A stretch of 36,859 nucleotides of DNA from an uncultured Alcaligenaceae bacterium. Its GTDB lineage: Bacteria; Pseudomonadota; Gammaproteobacteria; Burkholderiales; Burkholderiaceae_B. A program made the translations under genes and the position numbers. Below are positions 7,810 to 14,911 of this stretch, one piece after another. The notes below the pieces were generated by a model. The model ran no database searches. It saw nothing but the letters and a program-made list of their open reading frames with translations, and had not been told where the DNA came from. How positions within the stretch are numbered: position 1 is the first letter of the stretch; every line of letters begins with the position of its first letter. The stretch is taken from contig CALFXX010000150.1 in the NCBI GenBank assembly GCA_937952975.1, positions 1 to 36,859 of the forward strand. Direction: 5' to 3'.

Positions 7810-7821
7810 ATGACATGTCAT
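7810..7821. promoter_or_regulatory. Perfect 12-bp palindrome upstream of CYTH-CHAD gene
   Basis: ATGACATGTCAT is its own reverse complement and lies 58 bases ahead of the ATG at 7752, a suitable place for a regulator to act on the minus-strand promoter. No regulator gene adjoins it, so the protein that might bind is unknown. A chance palindrome is possible. Confidence 0.3.
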
Positions 7822-7894
7822 AAATGTGCAAACTTCGGGGGTTGTTCAGCCCTGACCCTGAATTGCAGTTTAAGTGTGTCAACCGTGCCTGCAC

Positions 7895-7908
7895 TTGATC
7901 TAGATCAC
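7895..7908. promoter_or_regulatory. FNR/ANR-like box
   Basis: TTGATCTAGATCAC matches the FNR-family consensus TTGAT-N4-ATCAA in nine of ten fixed positions. It sits between the end of the HAD gene and the start of the CYTH-CHAD gene, about 143 bases upstream of the latter, which is the only gene with a start nearby. If used, it would link that gene to oxygen supply. It is predicted from the motif alone. Confidence 0.35.
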
Positions 7909-7924
7909 TTAAATCACACGTTGT

Positions 7925-8011
7925 GCGCCCAGCGTATTCGGCACTCTCAGTGCTTAGTTCTCAGCTCTTAGTGACGGTAAACACATCGATCGCAGCGCGC
8001 CCAGCGTATTC
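7925..8011. repeat. Pair of 15-bp direct repeats
   Basis: GCGCCCAGCGTATTC occurs at 7925-7939 and again at 7997-8011, 72 bases apart, the second copy overlapping the stop codon of the HAD gene. The sequence between shows a small GCACT-CTC-AGTGC hairpin and no gene. This could mark a deletion or insertion endpoint near the 3' end of that gene. Confidence 0.5.
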
Positions 8012-8813
8012 ATCGCGCTCCACGAGCAGCCAAAAGATGGCGCGCCATTTCAACAAAACCTGCTCCGCCCTCTGAGGGGGTCACAAATTTTGGTCGATGC
8101 GTCAGGCGATGTAATTGCGTTTGAATATTTGCCACACCCACTGAGTATTGAAAAAATTCAAACATCGGCTCGTCGTTCGGTGAATCCCCGATAAATAGAG
8201 CCTGCGTGTTGTCGCGCTCAATATCAATACCAAACTCGCGGGCAAAGAGCGTTTTGGTCATGGATAACTTGTCATACTCGCCAAACCAGCCATTGACATG
8301 GATTGAGCTGACCTTAGCTTGTGCACCAGCGCCCTTGAAAAGCGACACGATCTGCTGCACCGCGGCCTCAGGCAGGGCAGCGACGTCTTCGCAAAAGTCG
8401 ATGGCCAAATCCGCCAAGCGATAGTGCTGATCGCTCGCAAGCGCTGCCCCCGGCACTGCCTGCAGAATCTCAACGGCCAGACGATCGAGTTTTTTTCGGT
8501 TTTCTTGCAGGTGCTCCTCGGTGGCCCATTGGTGCGTGTGCATTTTGCGCTTATTACGGTCATAGCGCATGTAAAAAGCACCGTTTTCACCGACAACAGC
8601 AAAAACGGGCCACATTCTGGCGATATGGTCGCACCACCCCGCCGGGCGCCCAGTAATAGGGATCACGGTGATCCCAGCGTTCGATAATTGTTCAAGCGCT
8701 GCATAGGCGTCAGCCGTGAGCCTGCCCTCGGTTGTGACGGTGTCGTCAATGTCGGTTAAAACGAAGCGCACCTGTTTCGCAACGCTTAAATCCATCATTT
8801 GAAGTGCTTGCAT
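8010..8813 (-). CDS. HAD-superfamily phosphatase (subclass IIB-like)
   Basis: Cytoplasmic phosphohydrolase of the haloacid dehalogenase superfamily, 267 residues. Motif I is TDIDDTVT (residues 20-27, Asp21 nucleophile and Asp23 acid/base), motif II lies in PITGRP (52-57), motif III is the lysine in MTK (187) and motif IV is GDSPNDEPM (209-217). The large cap inserted between motifs II and III and the overall layout resemble mannosyl-3-phosphoglycerate, sucrose or trehalose phosphatases (HAD-IIB). The substrate cannot be told; there is no matching synthase in the window. It is divergent from ribBX with about 90 bases between start codons. Upstream-most ATG used; an internal ATG at residue 6 or 7 is equally possible. 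Confidence 0.87.
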   Translation of the reverse strand: MQALQMMDLSVAKQVRFVLTDIDDTVTTEGRLTADAYAALEQLSNAGITVIPITGRPAGWCDHIARMWPVFAVVGENGAFYMRYDRNKRKMHTHQWATEEHLQENRKKLDRLAVEILQAVPGAALASDQHYRLADLAIDFCEDVAALPEAAVQQIVSLFKGAGAQAKVSSIHVNGWFGEYDKLSMTKTLFAREFGIDIERDNTQALFIGDSPNDEPMFEFFQYSVGVANIQTQLHRLTHRPKFVTPSEGGAGFVEMARHLLAARGAR

Positions 8814-8865
8814 AGGGCTTTTGAACGGTTTTGGAGGGCGCCGAGGGGATCTCGCTGAACGATTC

Positions 8866-8906
8866 TATAATAGGGTTCTATTCAGGCCTGTTTATTTGAA
8901 CCCTAT
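8866..8906 (+). promoter_or_regulatory. ribBX promoter with overlapping inverted repeat
   Basis: A perfect -10 hexamer TATAAT lies at 8866-8871; the -35 region is poor. Overlapping it, ATAGGGTTC (8870-8878) is repeated inverted as GAACCCTAT (8898-8906), whose last bases are part of the ATG. The transcript would start near 8878, leaving a leader of under 30 bases with no room for an FMN riboswitch. The inverted repeat could be an operator covering the promoter and start codon. Confidence 0.5.
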
Positions 8907-10080
8907 GTCTGCCAAAATTTCTTTAGCAAGTTCGTCTAACCCTGCACCCGCCTCGGCGATTTCGCCGGTTTCTGAGATTATTGATGAGCTTCGTGCCGGG
9001 CGCATGGTGATTTTGGTTGACGAGGAAGATCGTGAAAACGAAGGCGATCTGGTGATGGCTGCCGAATTCGTGACCCCTGAAGCCATTAATTTTATGGTGA
9101 CGCACGGGCGTGGTCTGGTTTGTCTGACGCTCACCGAAGAGCGCTGCAAGCAGCTCGAGCTCCCACTGATGTCGGCTCGTAACGGTACGGCCTACGGTAC
9201 AAATTTCACTGTCTCGATTGAGGCGGCAGAGGGTGTAGAAACCGGTATTTCGGTGGCAGACCGTGCCCGCACCGTGCAAGTGGCCGTCGCGCGCGATGCC
9301 AAAGCGGCTGATCTGGTGCAGCCGGGGCACATTTTCCCCTTAAAAGCTGTGGCAGGTGGCGTCTTGGTGCGTGCCGGGCACACCGAAGCGGGCTGTGATC
9401 TGACGCGTATGGCGGGTTTAACGCCAGCCGCAGTCATTTGCGAAATCCTCAAAGCTGACGGCACGATGGCGCGGTTGCCCGACCTGATCGAATACGGGCA
9501 CACCCACAACTTAAAAATTGGCACGATTGCCGATCTGATCCAGTATCGCAGCGAGCACGAATCCGTCGTCGAGCGAATCGGTACGCGCGAGATCCAAACC
9601 GCCTGGGGCACCTTTCAGATGGTCGCTTATCGCGACACGGTTGCCGGTAATCCCCATATCGCCCTGATCTCGGGCCAGGTAGACCCGCTGAGCGAGACGT
9701 TGGTGCGCGTGCACGAGCCAACCTCAGTGCTTGACATGCTTGATATTCATAGCGCTGGTCATACTTGGGGTGTGGCTGAGGCTTTGCAAGCCATCAAAGC
9801 AGCGCCCGCTGGCGTGATGGTGTTTTTAAATTGTCAGGGCTCTGCCGAGCACCTATTCGGTCAAATCGGCGCCTGGCCCGGGCAAGCCACAGCCCCTGTT
9901 AAACGCGAATCTGGTCGTATGGATTTGCGCACGTATGGCATGGGCGCTCAGATCTTGCGCGATTTAAAAGTTGGCCAAATGCGGCTGATGGCGCGCCCCC
10001 GAAAAATGCCAAGCATCATGCCTGGTTTTGGCTTGGATGTGACAGGCTACGACCATCAACCCCCCACTCGCAACACATAG
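8905..10080 (+). CDS. ribB: 3,4-dihydroxy-2-butanone 4-phosphate synthase with degenerate GTP cyclohydrolase II-like domain (RibBX type)
   Basis: Makes 3,4-dihydroxy-2-butanone 4-phosphate from ribulose 5-phosphate, the four-carbon input for lumazine synthase encoded next. The N-terminal domain (about 20-222 of 391) carries the acidic motif DEEDRENEGD (39-48) and GHTEAG (158-163). The C-terminal part aligns with GTP cyclohydrolase II at its end (YGMGAQILRDLKVGQMRL) but the zinc site is gone: the region starting RVHEPTSVLDMLDI has no cysteines where the enzyme needs three. The second activity is therefore probably absent, as described for RibBX proteins, and a separate ribA should exist elsewhere. 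The start at 8905 is preferred over an upstream ATG at 8821, because the promoter lies between them. Confidence 0.93.
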   Translation: MSAKISLASSSNPAPASAISPVSEIIDELRAGRMVILVDEEDRENEGDLVMAAEFVTPEAINFMVTHGRGLVCLTLTEERCKQLELPLMSARNGTAYGTNFTVSIEAAEGVETGISVADRARTVQVAVARDAKAADLVQPGHIFPLKAVAGGVLVRAGHTEAGCDLTRMAGLTPAAVICEILKADGTMARLPDLIEYGHTHNLKIGTIADLIQYRSEHESVVERIGTREIQTAWGTFQMVAYRDTVAGNPHIALISGQVDPLSETLVRVHEPTSVLDMLDIHSAGHTWGVAEALQAIKAAPAGVMVFLNCQGSAEHLFGQIGAWPGQATAPVKRESGRMDLRTYGMGAQILRDLKVGQMRLMARPRKMPSIMPGFGLDVTGYDHQPPTRNT

Positions 10081-10090
10081 GAAGCACACC

Positions 10091-10585
10091 ATGAGCCCTT
10101 TTACCCTAGAACCAGACATGAATGGCGAAGGCTTGCACATCGGTATTGTGCGTGCCCGCTTTAACGAAGACATCGGCTTGATCGAACTCGATACATGCCT
10201 GCAAGAGCTTGAGGCGCTTGGCGTCGACGAGCGCGACATTATGGTTGTGACCGTGCCCGGCGCACTCGAGCTTGGTGTCACGCTGGCCCGTATGGCAGAA
10301 ACCTTTGAGTTTGATGCGTTGATTGCCTTGGGCGCAGTGATTCGGGGCGAAACCTACCATTTTGAAATCGTCAGCAACGAAAGTGCTGCTGCCATCTCGC
10401 GTATTGCTCTCGAAACAGGTATCCCAGTGGCCAATGGTGTGCTTACCACTGAAACCGACGAGCAGGCTGAGGCTCGCGCCGCCGACAAAGGTCGTGATTG
10501 TGCCCAGTGTGCGGTTGAAATGGCTAACTTGGTCGCCGCGCTTGAGCCTGAAGCCGACGATGAAGAAGGCGAAGATCTTGAATAA
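10091..10585 (+). CDS. ribH: 6,7-dimethyl-8-ribityllumazine synthase
   Basis: Condenses the ribBX product with 5-amino-6-ribitylaminouracil to give lumazine, the penultimate step of riboflavin synthesis. The 164-residue protein has the phosphate and substrate loops VPGALELGVTLARMA (55-69), ALGAVIRGETYHFEIVSNES (79-98, catalytic-site His90) and GVLTTETDEQAEARA (116-130). AGGAAG is 6 bases before the ATG, a good ribosome binding site. The acidic C-terminal tail (EADDEEGEDLE) is beyond the conserved fold and its DNA overlaps the start of nusB by 26 bases. Confidence 0.96.
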   Translation: MSPFTLEPDMNGEGLHIGIVRARFNEDIGLIELDTCLQELEALGVDERDIMVVTVPGALELGVTLARMAETFEFDALIALGAVIRGETYHFEIVSNESAAAISRIALETGIPVANGVLTTETDEQAEARAADKGRDCAQCAVEMANLVAALEPEADDEEGEDLE

Positions 10586-11069
10586 ACCGGTACACGACGC
10601 GAATTCGGCCGGTGTGCAGCCTGTGCGCAGCGCGCGCAGGCGTGCGCGCGAGCTCGCGTTGCAAGGTTTATACGCCTGGTTGGTCAGTGGAACAGAGAGT
10701 CTGCAAGACGCTGGCGAGATCGAAGCCCATCTGCATGAAGAAGAAGAATTTGAGCTTGCCGATGCGGTGTGGTTTAAAACCTTGCTGCACGGTTCAATGA
10801 AAGAAGCCCCAGCATTGCGTGAAAAATTTGCTCCGTTTGTCGATCGGCCACTTGCAGAGCTGTCTCCCATCGAGCACGGTATTTTGCTGATCGGCAGCTT
10901 TGAGTTGATTCACCACGTTGAAGTGCCTTACCGTGTTGCGATCAACGAGGCGGTTGAGCTTGCTAAGTCTTTTGGGGGTACCGACGGCTTTAAGTTTGTC
11001 AACGGCGTGCTTGATAAGTTAGCGGCTGAAACGCGCGCTGCTGAAGCGCGGGCACCTGTGCGTCGCTGA
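10560..11069 (+). CDS. nusB: Transcription antitermination factor NusB
   Basis: RNA-binding antitermination factor that, with NusE (S10), joins boxA of rRNA transcripts to elongating polymerase. The 169-residue all-helical protein shows the arginine-rich RNA-contacting start SARRRARELALQGLYAW and the conserved VPYRVAINEAVELAKSFGG and FVNGVLDKL near the end. The N-terminus before SARRR varies in the family; I took the ATG at 10560, inside the end of ribH, which gives translational overlap; a TTG at 10575 is an alternative. Adjacency to ribH is a widespread bacterial arrangement. Confidence 0.94.
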   Translation: MKKAKILNKPVHDANSAGVQPVRSARRRARELALQGLYAWLVSGTESLQDAGEIEAHLHEEEEFELADAVWFKTLLHGSMKEAPALREKFAPFVDRPLAELSPIEHGILLIGSFELIHHVEVPYRVAINEAVELAKSFGGTDGFKFVNGVLDKLAAETRAAEARAPVRR

Positions 11070-11077
11070 GCCCGCGT

Positions 11078-12055
11078 GTGGCAACCGAGTTTGACCTAAT
11101 CAAACGTTTTTTTAGCAGGCCTGTTTCGGCAGAGCTGCTAGGCGGCGGTGATGATTGCGCGTTGTTTGGCGTCACCCCCGGATTTCAGGTTGCCACGAGC
11201 ACTGACCTTCTTCTTGAAGGGCGTCATTTTTTTTCAGATGTTGACCCGCGTTCTTTGGGGCATAAAGCCCTTGCTGTGAATCTTTCTGATTTAGCAGCGA
11301 TGGGCGCACGCCCGCTTGGTTGCTTGCTTGGATTAGGGTTGCCCGCCATCAATGAGGCATGGGTCGAGCAGTTTGCCGAGGGCTTTTATGCGCTTGCCGA
11401 GCAACACGGTTGTGCCTTGATCGGCGGTGATACCACCCGAAGTTTGCAAGGCGTCACGCTGAGCGTGACGGTGTTTGGCGAAGTCGAACCAAACTTGGCG
11501 CTCAGACGCAATGCTGCGCAGGCGGGCGATGATATCTGGGTCTCAGGTACCTTGGGTGCAGCCGATATCGCCTGTCGCATGCTTGCTGGTGAAATTCCAC
11601 TTGATACCGAGCTTTTGCAAGCCACGCGCCGCGCGCTTGAATGGCCAACGCCGCAAGTTCAATTAGGACTGCAGTTACGCTCGCACGCACATGCCGCGAT
11701 TGATGTGTCAGATGGTCTGCTGCAAGATCTTGGGCATATCCTCACTGCCAGTGGCGTGGGTGCAGAGTTGCACGAGGCGCGCTTGCCGATACACCCGTCT
11801 TTGATTGATCTGTCGAAGCACAAGCTATCACCTGACGTGCTGCGCCGGGCGATGCTTGCTGGCGGTGATGTTTATGAAATTTGTTTTACGGCGGCATCCG
11901 CTCAGCGTTCGACCCTAGAGGCAATCGGTCACACACTCGGTGTAGCCTTGACCCGTGTAGGCACGATTCGCAGCGCGCCAGGGTTGGTCGTTTATGATCA
12001 GACCGATGCTGCGATCTCTGAATTACCGAGTGGTTTCGATCACTTTAGGATTTGA
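11078..12055 (+). CDS. thiL: Thiamine-monophosphate kinase
   Basis: Phosphorylates thiamine monophosphate to the active diphosphate with ATP. The 325 residues follow the AIR-synthase/PurM-like fold: GGGDDCALF near the N-terminus binds metal and nucleotide, STDLLLEGRHF and NLSDLAAMGARP form the active-site strands, and GGDTTR and DVSDGLLQDL follow. Translation starts at GTG (11078-11080), giving MATEFDLIKRFF, the normal beginning of the family; the ribosome binding site is weak. Eight bases after nusB and six before pgpA, so clearly within the operon. Confidence 0.95.
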   Translation: MATEFDLIKRFFSRPVSAELLGGGDDCALFGVTPGFQVATSTDLLLEGRHFFSDVDPRSLGHKALAVNLSDLAAMGARPLGCLLGLGLPAINEAWVEQFAEGFYALAEQHGCALIGGDTTRSLQGVTLSVTVFGEVEPNLALRRNAAQAGDDIWVSGTLGAADIACRMLAGEIPLDTELLQATRRALEWPTPQVQLGLQLRSHAHAAIDVSDGLLQDLGHILTASGVGAELHEARLPIHPSLIDLSKHKLSPDVLRRAMLAGGDVYEICFTAASAQRSTLEAIGHTLGVALTRVGTIRSAPGLVVYDQTDAAISELPSGFDHFRI

Positions 12056-12061
12056 CTCAAA

Positions 12062-12577
12062 ATGACCGACGTTTCAAAAAGACACCGTACAAGCTGGCCG
12101 AAGGCGGCGTGGGTGTTTTCGGATCCGGGTCGTATGCTGATGTTTGGCATGGGCTCTGGTTTGTTGCGTCCGGGCTCTGGCACCTGGGCGACGTTACTGG
12201 CTTGGTTGCTCTGGAGCGTCGCCTCGCCTGGCGTCAGTGATCTTTACATCGGTCTTTTTTTGCTGGTCTGTTTTATTTACGGCTGTTGGGCGTCCGAGCG
12301 CGTCGCTAAACAGCTTGGTGTACCTGACCACGTTGGGGTGGTGTGGGATGAGTTTGTGGCTTTTTGGCTGGTGCTGTGGCTCGTTCCTCAAAGCCTGCCC
12401 GCTCAAGCGCTCGCCTTTGTCTTGTTTAGATTTTTTGATGTCGTGAAGCCACCGCCGATTCGGCAAGCCGACGCGCGTTTTAAAGGTGGTGTTGGTGTGA
12501 TGTTAGATGACCTGCTGGCAGCGGGTTATACGCTTTTAGTGATGGCGATTGTGGTTCGGCTTGGCGTTACCCTCTGA
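12062..12577 (+). CDS. pgpA: Phosphatidylglycerophosphatase A
   Basis: Inner-membrane phosphatase that removes phosphate from phosphatidylglycerol phosphate to give phosphatidylglycerol. The 171 residues include GSGLLRPGSGTWATL near the N-terminus (the family GxxxxxPGTxGT-like motif), VVWDEFVAFW in the middle and FRFFDVVKPPPIRQADARFK followed by GVMLDDLLAAG, which carry the conserved acidic residues; several hydrophobic segments span the membrane. Six bases separate it from thiL. The usual betaproteobacterial partner pncC comes next. Confidence 0.94.
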   Translation: MTDVSKRHRTSWPKAAWVFSDPGRMLMFGMGSGLLRPGSGTWATLLAWLLWSVASPGVSDLYIGLFLLVCFIYGCWASERVAKQLGVPDHVGVVWDEFVAFWLVLWLVPQSLPAQALAFVLFRFFDVVKPPPIRQADARFKGGVGVMLDDLLAAGYTLLVMAIVVRLGVTL

Positions 12578-12605
12578 CGTTGTTAACCCATTCAAAGGCA
12601 AGAAT

Positions 12606-13109
12606 ATGTCAACACAGATCGATCAGCTCGCCACCGAGCTCGGTGAGCTCCTCTTAAAACACAAAGGCCTACTTGCCACAGCCGAGTCCTGCACCGGTGG
12701 TTTGCTGTCGGGTGCTGCAACAGCCATCGCGGGTTCAAGCGCCTGGTTTGATCAAGGCTGGGTGACCTACAGTAACGCCGCTAAGCAAGCGCAGTTAGGC
12801 GTCACGCCACAGGCGCTGTTACAGTTTGGCGCCGTCAGTGAAGAGGTTGCGCGTCAAATGGCAGTAGGGGTGTTAAACATGGCGCCCCGCGCGACGCTTG
12901 CCTTGACCACCACAGGCATTGCAGGCCCCGGGGGGGGGTCGCCCGGCAAGCCGGTGGGTTTGGTGTGGTTTGGCTTTGCACAGCGCCGTCCCTCAGGTGT
13001 CATCGTGCACGCGATTTCTAAAGTATTTGAAGGCGATCGCAAAGCCGTGCGTGAAGCCTCGGTGGCGTTCTCGTTGGCGACTGGCCAGATGCTGCTGAAA
13101 GAAACCTGA
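12606..13109 (+). CDS. pncC: Nicotinamide-nucleotide amidohydrolase (CinA C-terminal domain family)
   Basis: Deamidates nicotinamide mononucleotide to nicotinate mononucleotide, recycling NAD breakdown products. The 167 residues are only the CinA C-terminal domain, with the motifs ATAESCTGGLLSG (about 24-36), the GWVTYSNAAKQ loop and TTTGIAGPGGGSPGKPVG. The ATG at 12606 was chosen because AAGGCAAG precedes it and the protein begins at the usual point. A run of nine G (12930-12938) encodes the conserved GPGGG loop and would be prone to slippage. Last gene of the ribBX operon, followed by a good terminator. Confidence 0.94.
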   Translation: MSTQIDQLATELGELLLKHKGLLATAESCTGGLLSGAATAIAGSSAWFDQGWVTYSNAAKQAQLGVTPQALLQFGAVSEEVARQMAVGVLNMAPRATLALTTTGIAGPGGGSPGKPVGLVWFGFAQRRPSGVIVHAISKVFEGDRKAVREASVAFSLATGQMLLKET

Positions 13110-13114
13110 GCGTC

Positions 13115-13143
13115 GCAATCGTCAACAGCGGCGATTGCTTTTT
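13115..13143 (+). terminator. Rho-independent terminator after pncC
   Basis: GCAATCGTC (13115-13123) pairs with GGCGATTGC (13130-13138) through one T-G pair, with a six-base loop, and five T follow. It begins six bases after the pncC stop and ends the operon. Confidence 0.85.
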
Positions 13144-13212
13144 CGTGAATCCGCACCCCACCTAAGGGCTCGCTGCATAATCGAAATTGACGCCTAGCGA
13201 ATTGACCGCGTT

Positions 13213-14028
13213 TTAACGATGCGCGTTGATCTCATCACGCGTTTGCCGGGCCACAGCCGCTGCGGCTTCGGTAAAGTGACCGTCGCCCTTTGCGTACAAA
13301 ATCGCGCGCGAAGAATTAATCATCATCCCGGTCTTTTGTGCATTGCAGCCTGCCGCACAGGTTGCCGCAACGTCACCGCCTTGCGCGCCAATGCCAGGCA
13401 CCAATAACGGCACGCTGTCGCCTACGGCCTTGCGTACCGCCGCCAATTCATTCGGAAACGTAGCTCCAACGACCAAGCCGCATTGCCCCGTTTTGTTCCA
13501 TTTGTTTGCGACTAAATCTGCCACCCGCAAATACAGTGGCACACCGTCGGTTTCTAAAAACTGAAGGTCAGACCCGCCTGGGTTTGAGGTGCGGCACAAC
13601 ACGATCACGCCGCGATCCTCCCATTCAAGGTAGGGCTCAACTGAATCGCCACCTAAGTAGGGGCTAACGGTGACCGCATCGGCCTGATAACGACCGAAAA
13701 CTTCTTGTGCATATTGCGTGGCCGTAGCGCCAATATCGCCGCGCTTGGCGTCAAGCACCAAGGGCAAATGAGGATATTGTTCGCGAATATACGCACACAG
13801 GTCTTCAAGCTGCCCTTCGGCGCGTGCGGCTGCGAAATAGGCAATCTGGGGTTTAAAACCACACACAAAGGGCGCAGTCGCATCAACGATTTGTCGACAA
13901 AACTCAAAAATCGCTGTCGGTTTACCTTGTAATTCAGCTGGTAAACGCGGCAGGTCGGGGTCTAGTCCCACCATCAAAAGTGATTGTGACGAGGCCCAGG
14001 CGGCATTGAGTTTTTGAATAAAAGACAT
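13213..14028 (-). CDS. pyrF: Orotidine 5'-phosphate decarboxylase
   Basis: Decarboxylates OMP to UMP, the last step of de novo pyrimidine synthesis. At 271 residues it belongs to the longer PyrF subfamily (type 2) found in actinobacteria and betaproteobacteria. The catalytic motif is LVLDAKRGDIGATATQYA (90-107), with the Asp93-Lys95-Asp98 charge network; VGLDPDLPRLP near the start and VPGIGAQGGD near the end bind the nucleotide. It lies 40 bases downstream of dgkA on the same strand and may share its transcript. It converges with pncC. Confidence 0.96.
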   Translation of the reverse strand: MSFIQKLNAAWASSQSLLMVGLDPDLPRLPAELQGKPTAIFEFCRQIVDATAPFVCGFKPQIAYFAAARAEGQLEDLCAYIREQYPHLPLVLDAKRGDIGATATQYAQEVFGRYQADAVTVSPYLGGDSVEPYLEWEDRGVIVLCRTSNPGGSDLQFLETDGVPLYLRVADLVANKWNKTGQCGLVVGATFPNELAAVRKAVGDSVPLLVPGIGAQGGDVAATCAAGCNAQKTGMMINSSRAILYAKGDGHFTEAAAAVARQTRDEINAHR

Positions 14029-14068
14029 GTCTGTAAAAAAATTAGAAAGATCGGATACCGCTATTGTG

Positions 14069-14464
14069 TCAGATTACGGCAAGCCAACGATTGGCAAACA
14101 GCACCAGCCAGACCAATGCACAGAGCAAAAGGCTTAAAAATACCGCCGCACTACCCAAGTCTTTGGCGCGACCAATCAGCTGATTGGTTTCAAGCGATAC
14201 AGCGTCGGCCACGGCCTCGATGGCCGAGTTTAAGAGTTCAACGATCAACACCAAAACGAGCGAACCGATGAGCAAGAGGATTTGACCCGCATTTTGCCCA
14301 ACCCAGAACGCAGCGGGCGTTAAGACTGCGGCGAGCAAGAGTTCTTGTCTGAAGGCAGACTCATAACGCAGCGCAGCAACCAGCCCTTGCATTGAATAAC
14401 GCGCTGCGTTGACGACTCGCTTGAAGCCGCCGCTGCTCTTGTAGGGTGAAGGATGTGGGGCCAT
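14069..14464 (-). CDS. dgkA: Diacylglycerol kinase
   Basis: Small inner-membrane kinase (131 aa) that recycles diacylglycerol, released by osmoregulated glucan and lipid A modification, into phosphatidic acid. Three hydrophobic segments are visible. Conserved features are the amphipathic ALRYESAFRQEL (31-42), the catalytic VELLNSAIEAVADAVS (75-90) and GRAKDLGSAAVF (98-109). Length is close to the E. coli enzyme. Divergent from the tautomerase gene. Confidence 0.94.
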   Translation of the reverse strand: MAPHPSPYKSSGGFKRVVNAARYSMQGLVAALRYESAFRQELLLAAVLTPAAFWVGQNAGQILLLIGSLVLVLIVELLNSAIEAVADAVSLETNQLIGRAKDLGSAAVFLSLLLCALVWLVLFANRWLAVI

Positions 14465-14531
14465 GTTCTCAAACTTGGTTTATCGTATGGGTCAGAAGGA
14501 TCCCCCACCGCTAAAAGGAAGATAGCACACC

Positions 14532-14906
14532 ATGCCAATGCTCAATGTACAAATTATGCAGGGTTACAACTCGGCACAAAAAACAGATTTATTAAAGAAA
14601 CTGACACAATCTGTGGTCGATAGTGTCAGTGCCCCCTTGTCGTCGGTGCGTGTTGTGCTGCAAGAGATCCCTCCTGAGCATGTCATTGTGGCCGGCGAAA
14701 TCGGTCATGAAATGGTCATGATCACGGTGGGCCTGATTCATGGCCGCACCGATGAATTGAAGGCAGCGCTGATTGCTGCCATGGCTAACGCGGTTGAAGC
14801 TGCGATTGGCGTCACGCCACAAAATGTGCGCTCGATCTTGTTTGATTTGCCAACCACTGATGTAGGCGTGGCCGGTGGGCGCACCGCAAAAGCGGCTGGG
14901 AGATAA
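14532..14906 (+). CDS. Fused (two-domain) 4-oxalocrotonate tautomerase family protein
   Basis: A 124-residue member of the tautomerase superfamily, whose enzymes use an N-terminal proline as base to interconvert keto and enol forms. ATG is followed at once by CCA, so removal of Met would expose Pro1. The usual subunit is about 60 residues; here two copies are joined: the first ends SSVRVVLQEIPPEHVIVAGE and the second, starting near residue 61, ends QNVRSILFDLPTTDVGVAGG, a clear internal duplication. The second copy starts with Met-Val instead of Pro, so it is probably structural. A crotonase gene begins 5 bases after the stop, suggesting a joint catabolic role. AAGGAAG lies 10 bases before the ATG. 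Confidence 0.85.
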   Translation: MPMLNVQIMQGYNSAQKTDLLKKLTQSVVDSVSAPLSSVRVVLQEIPPEHVIVAGEIGHEMVMITVGLIHGRTDELKAALIAAMANAVEAAIGVTPQNVRSILFDLPTTDVGVAGGRTAKAAGR

Positions 14907-14911
14907 GCGCA

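Noticed and set aside
8821..8904. FMN riboswitch upstream of ribBX
   Set aside because: The space between the -10 box and the ATG is too short and no conserved RFN sequence is present.
8905..10080. Bifunctional RibBA with active GTP cyclohydrolase II
   Set aside because: The zinc cysteines of cyclohydrolase II are missing, so the second activity is not supported.
10106..10870. Long open frame of 254 codons on the minus strand across ribH and nusB
   Set aside because: It is antisense to two confidently identified genes and resembles no protein; codon bias of the sense genes explains it.
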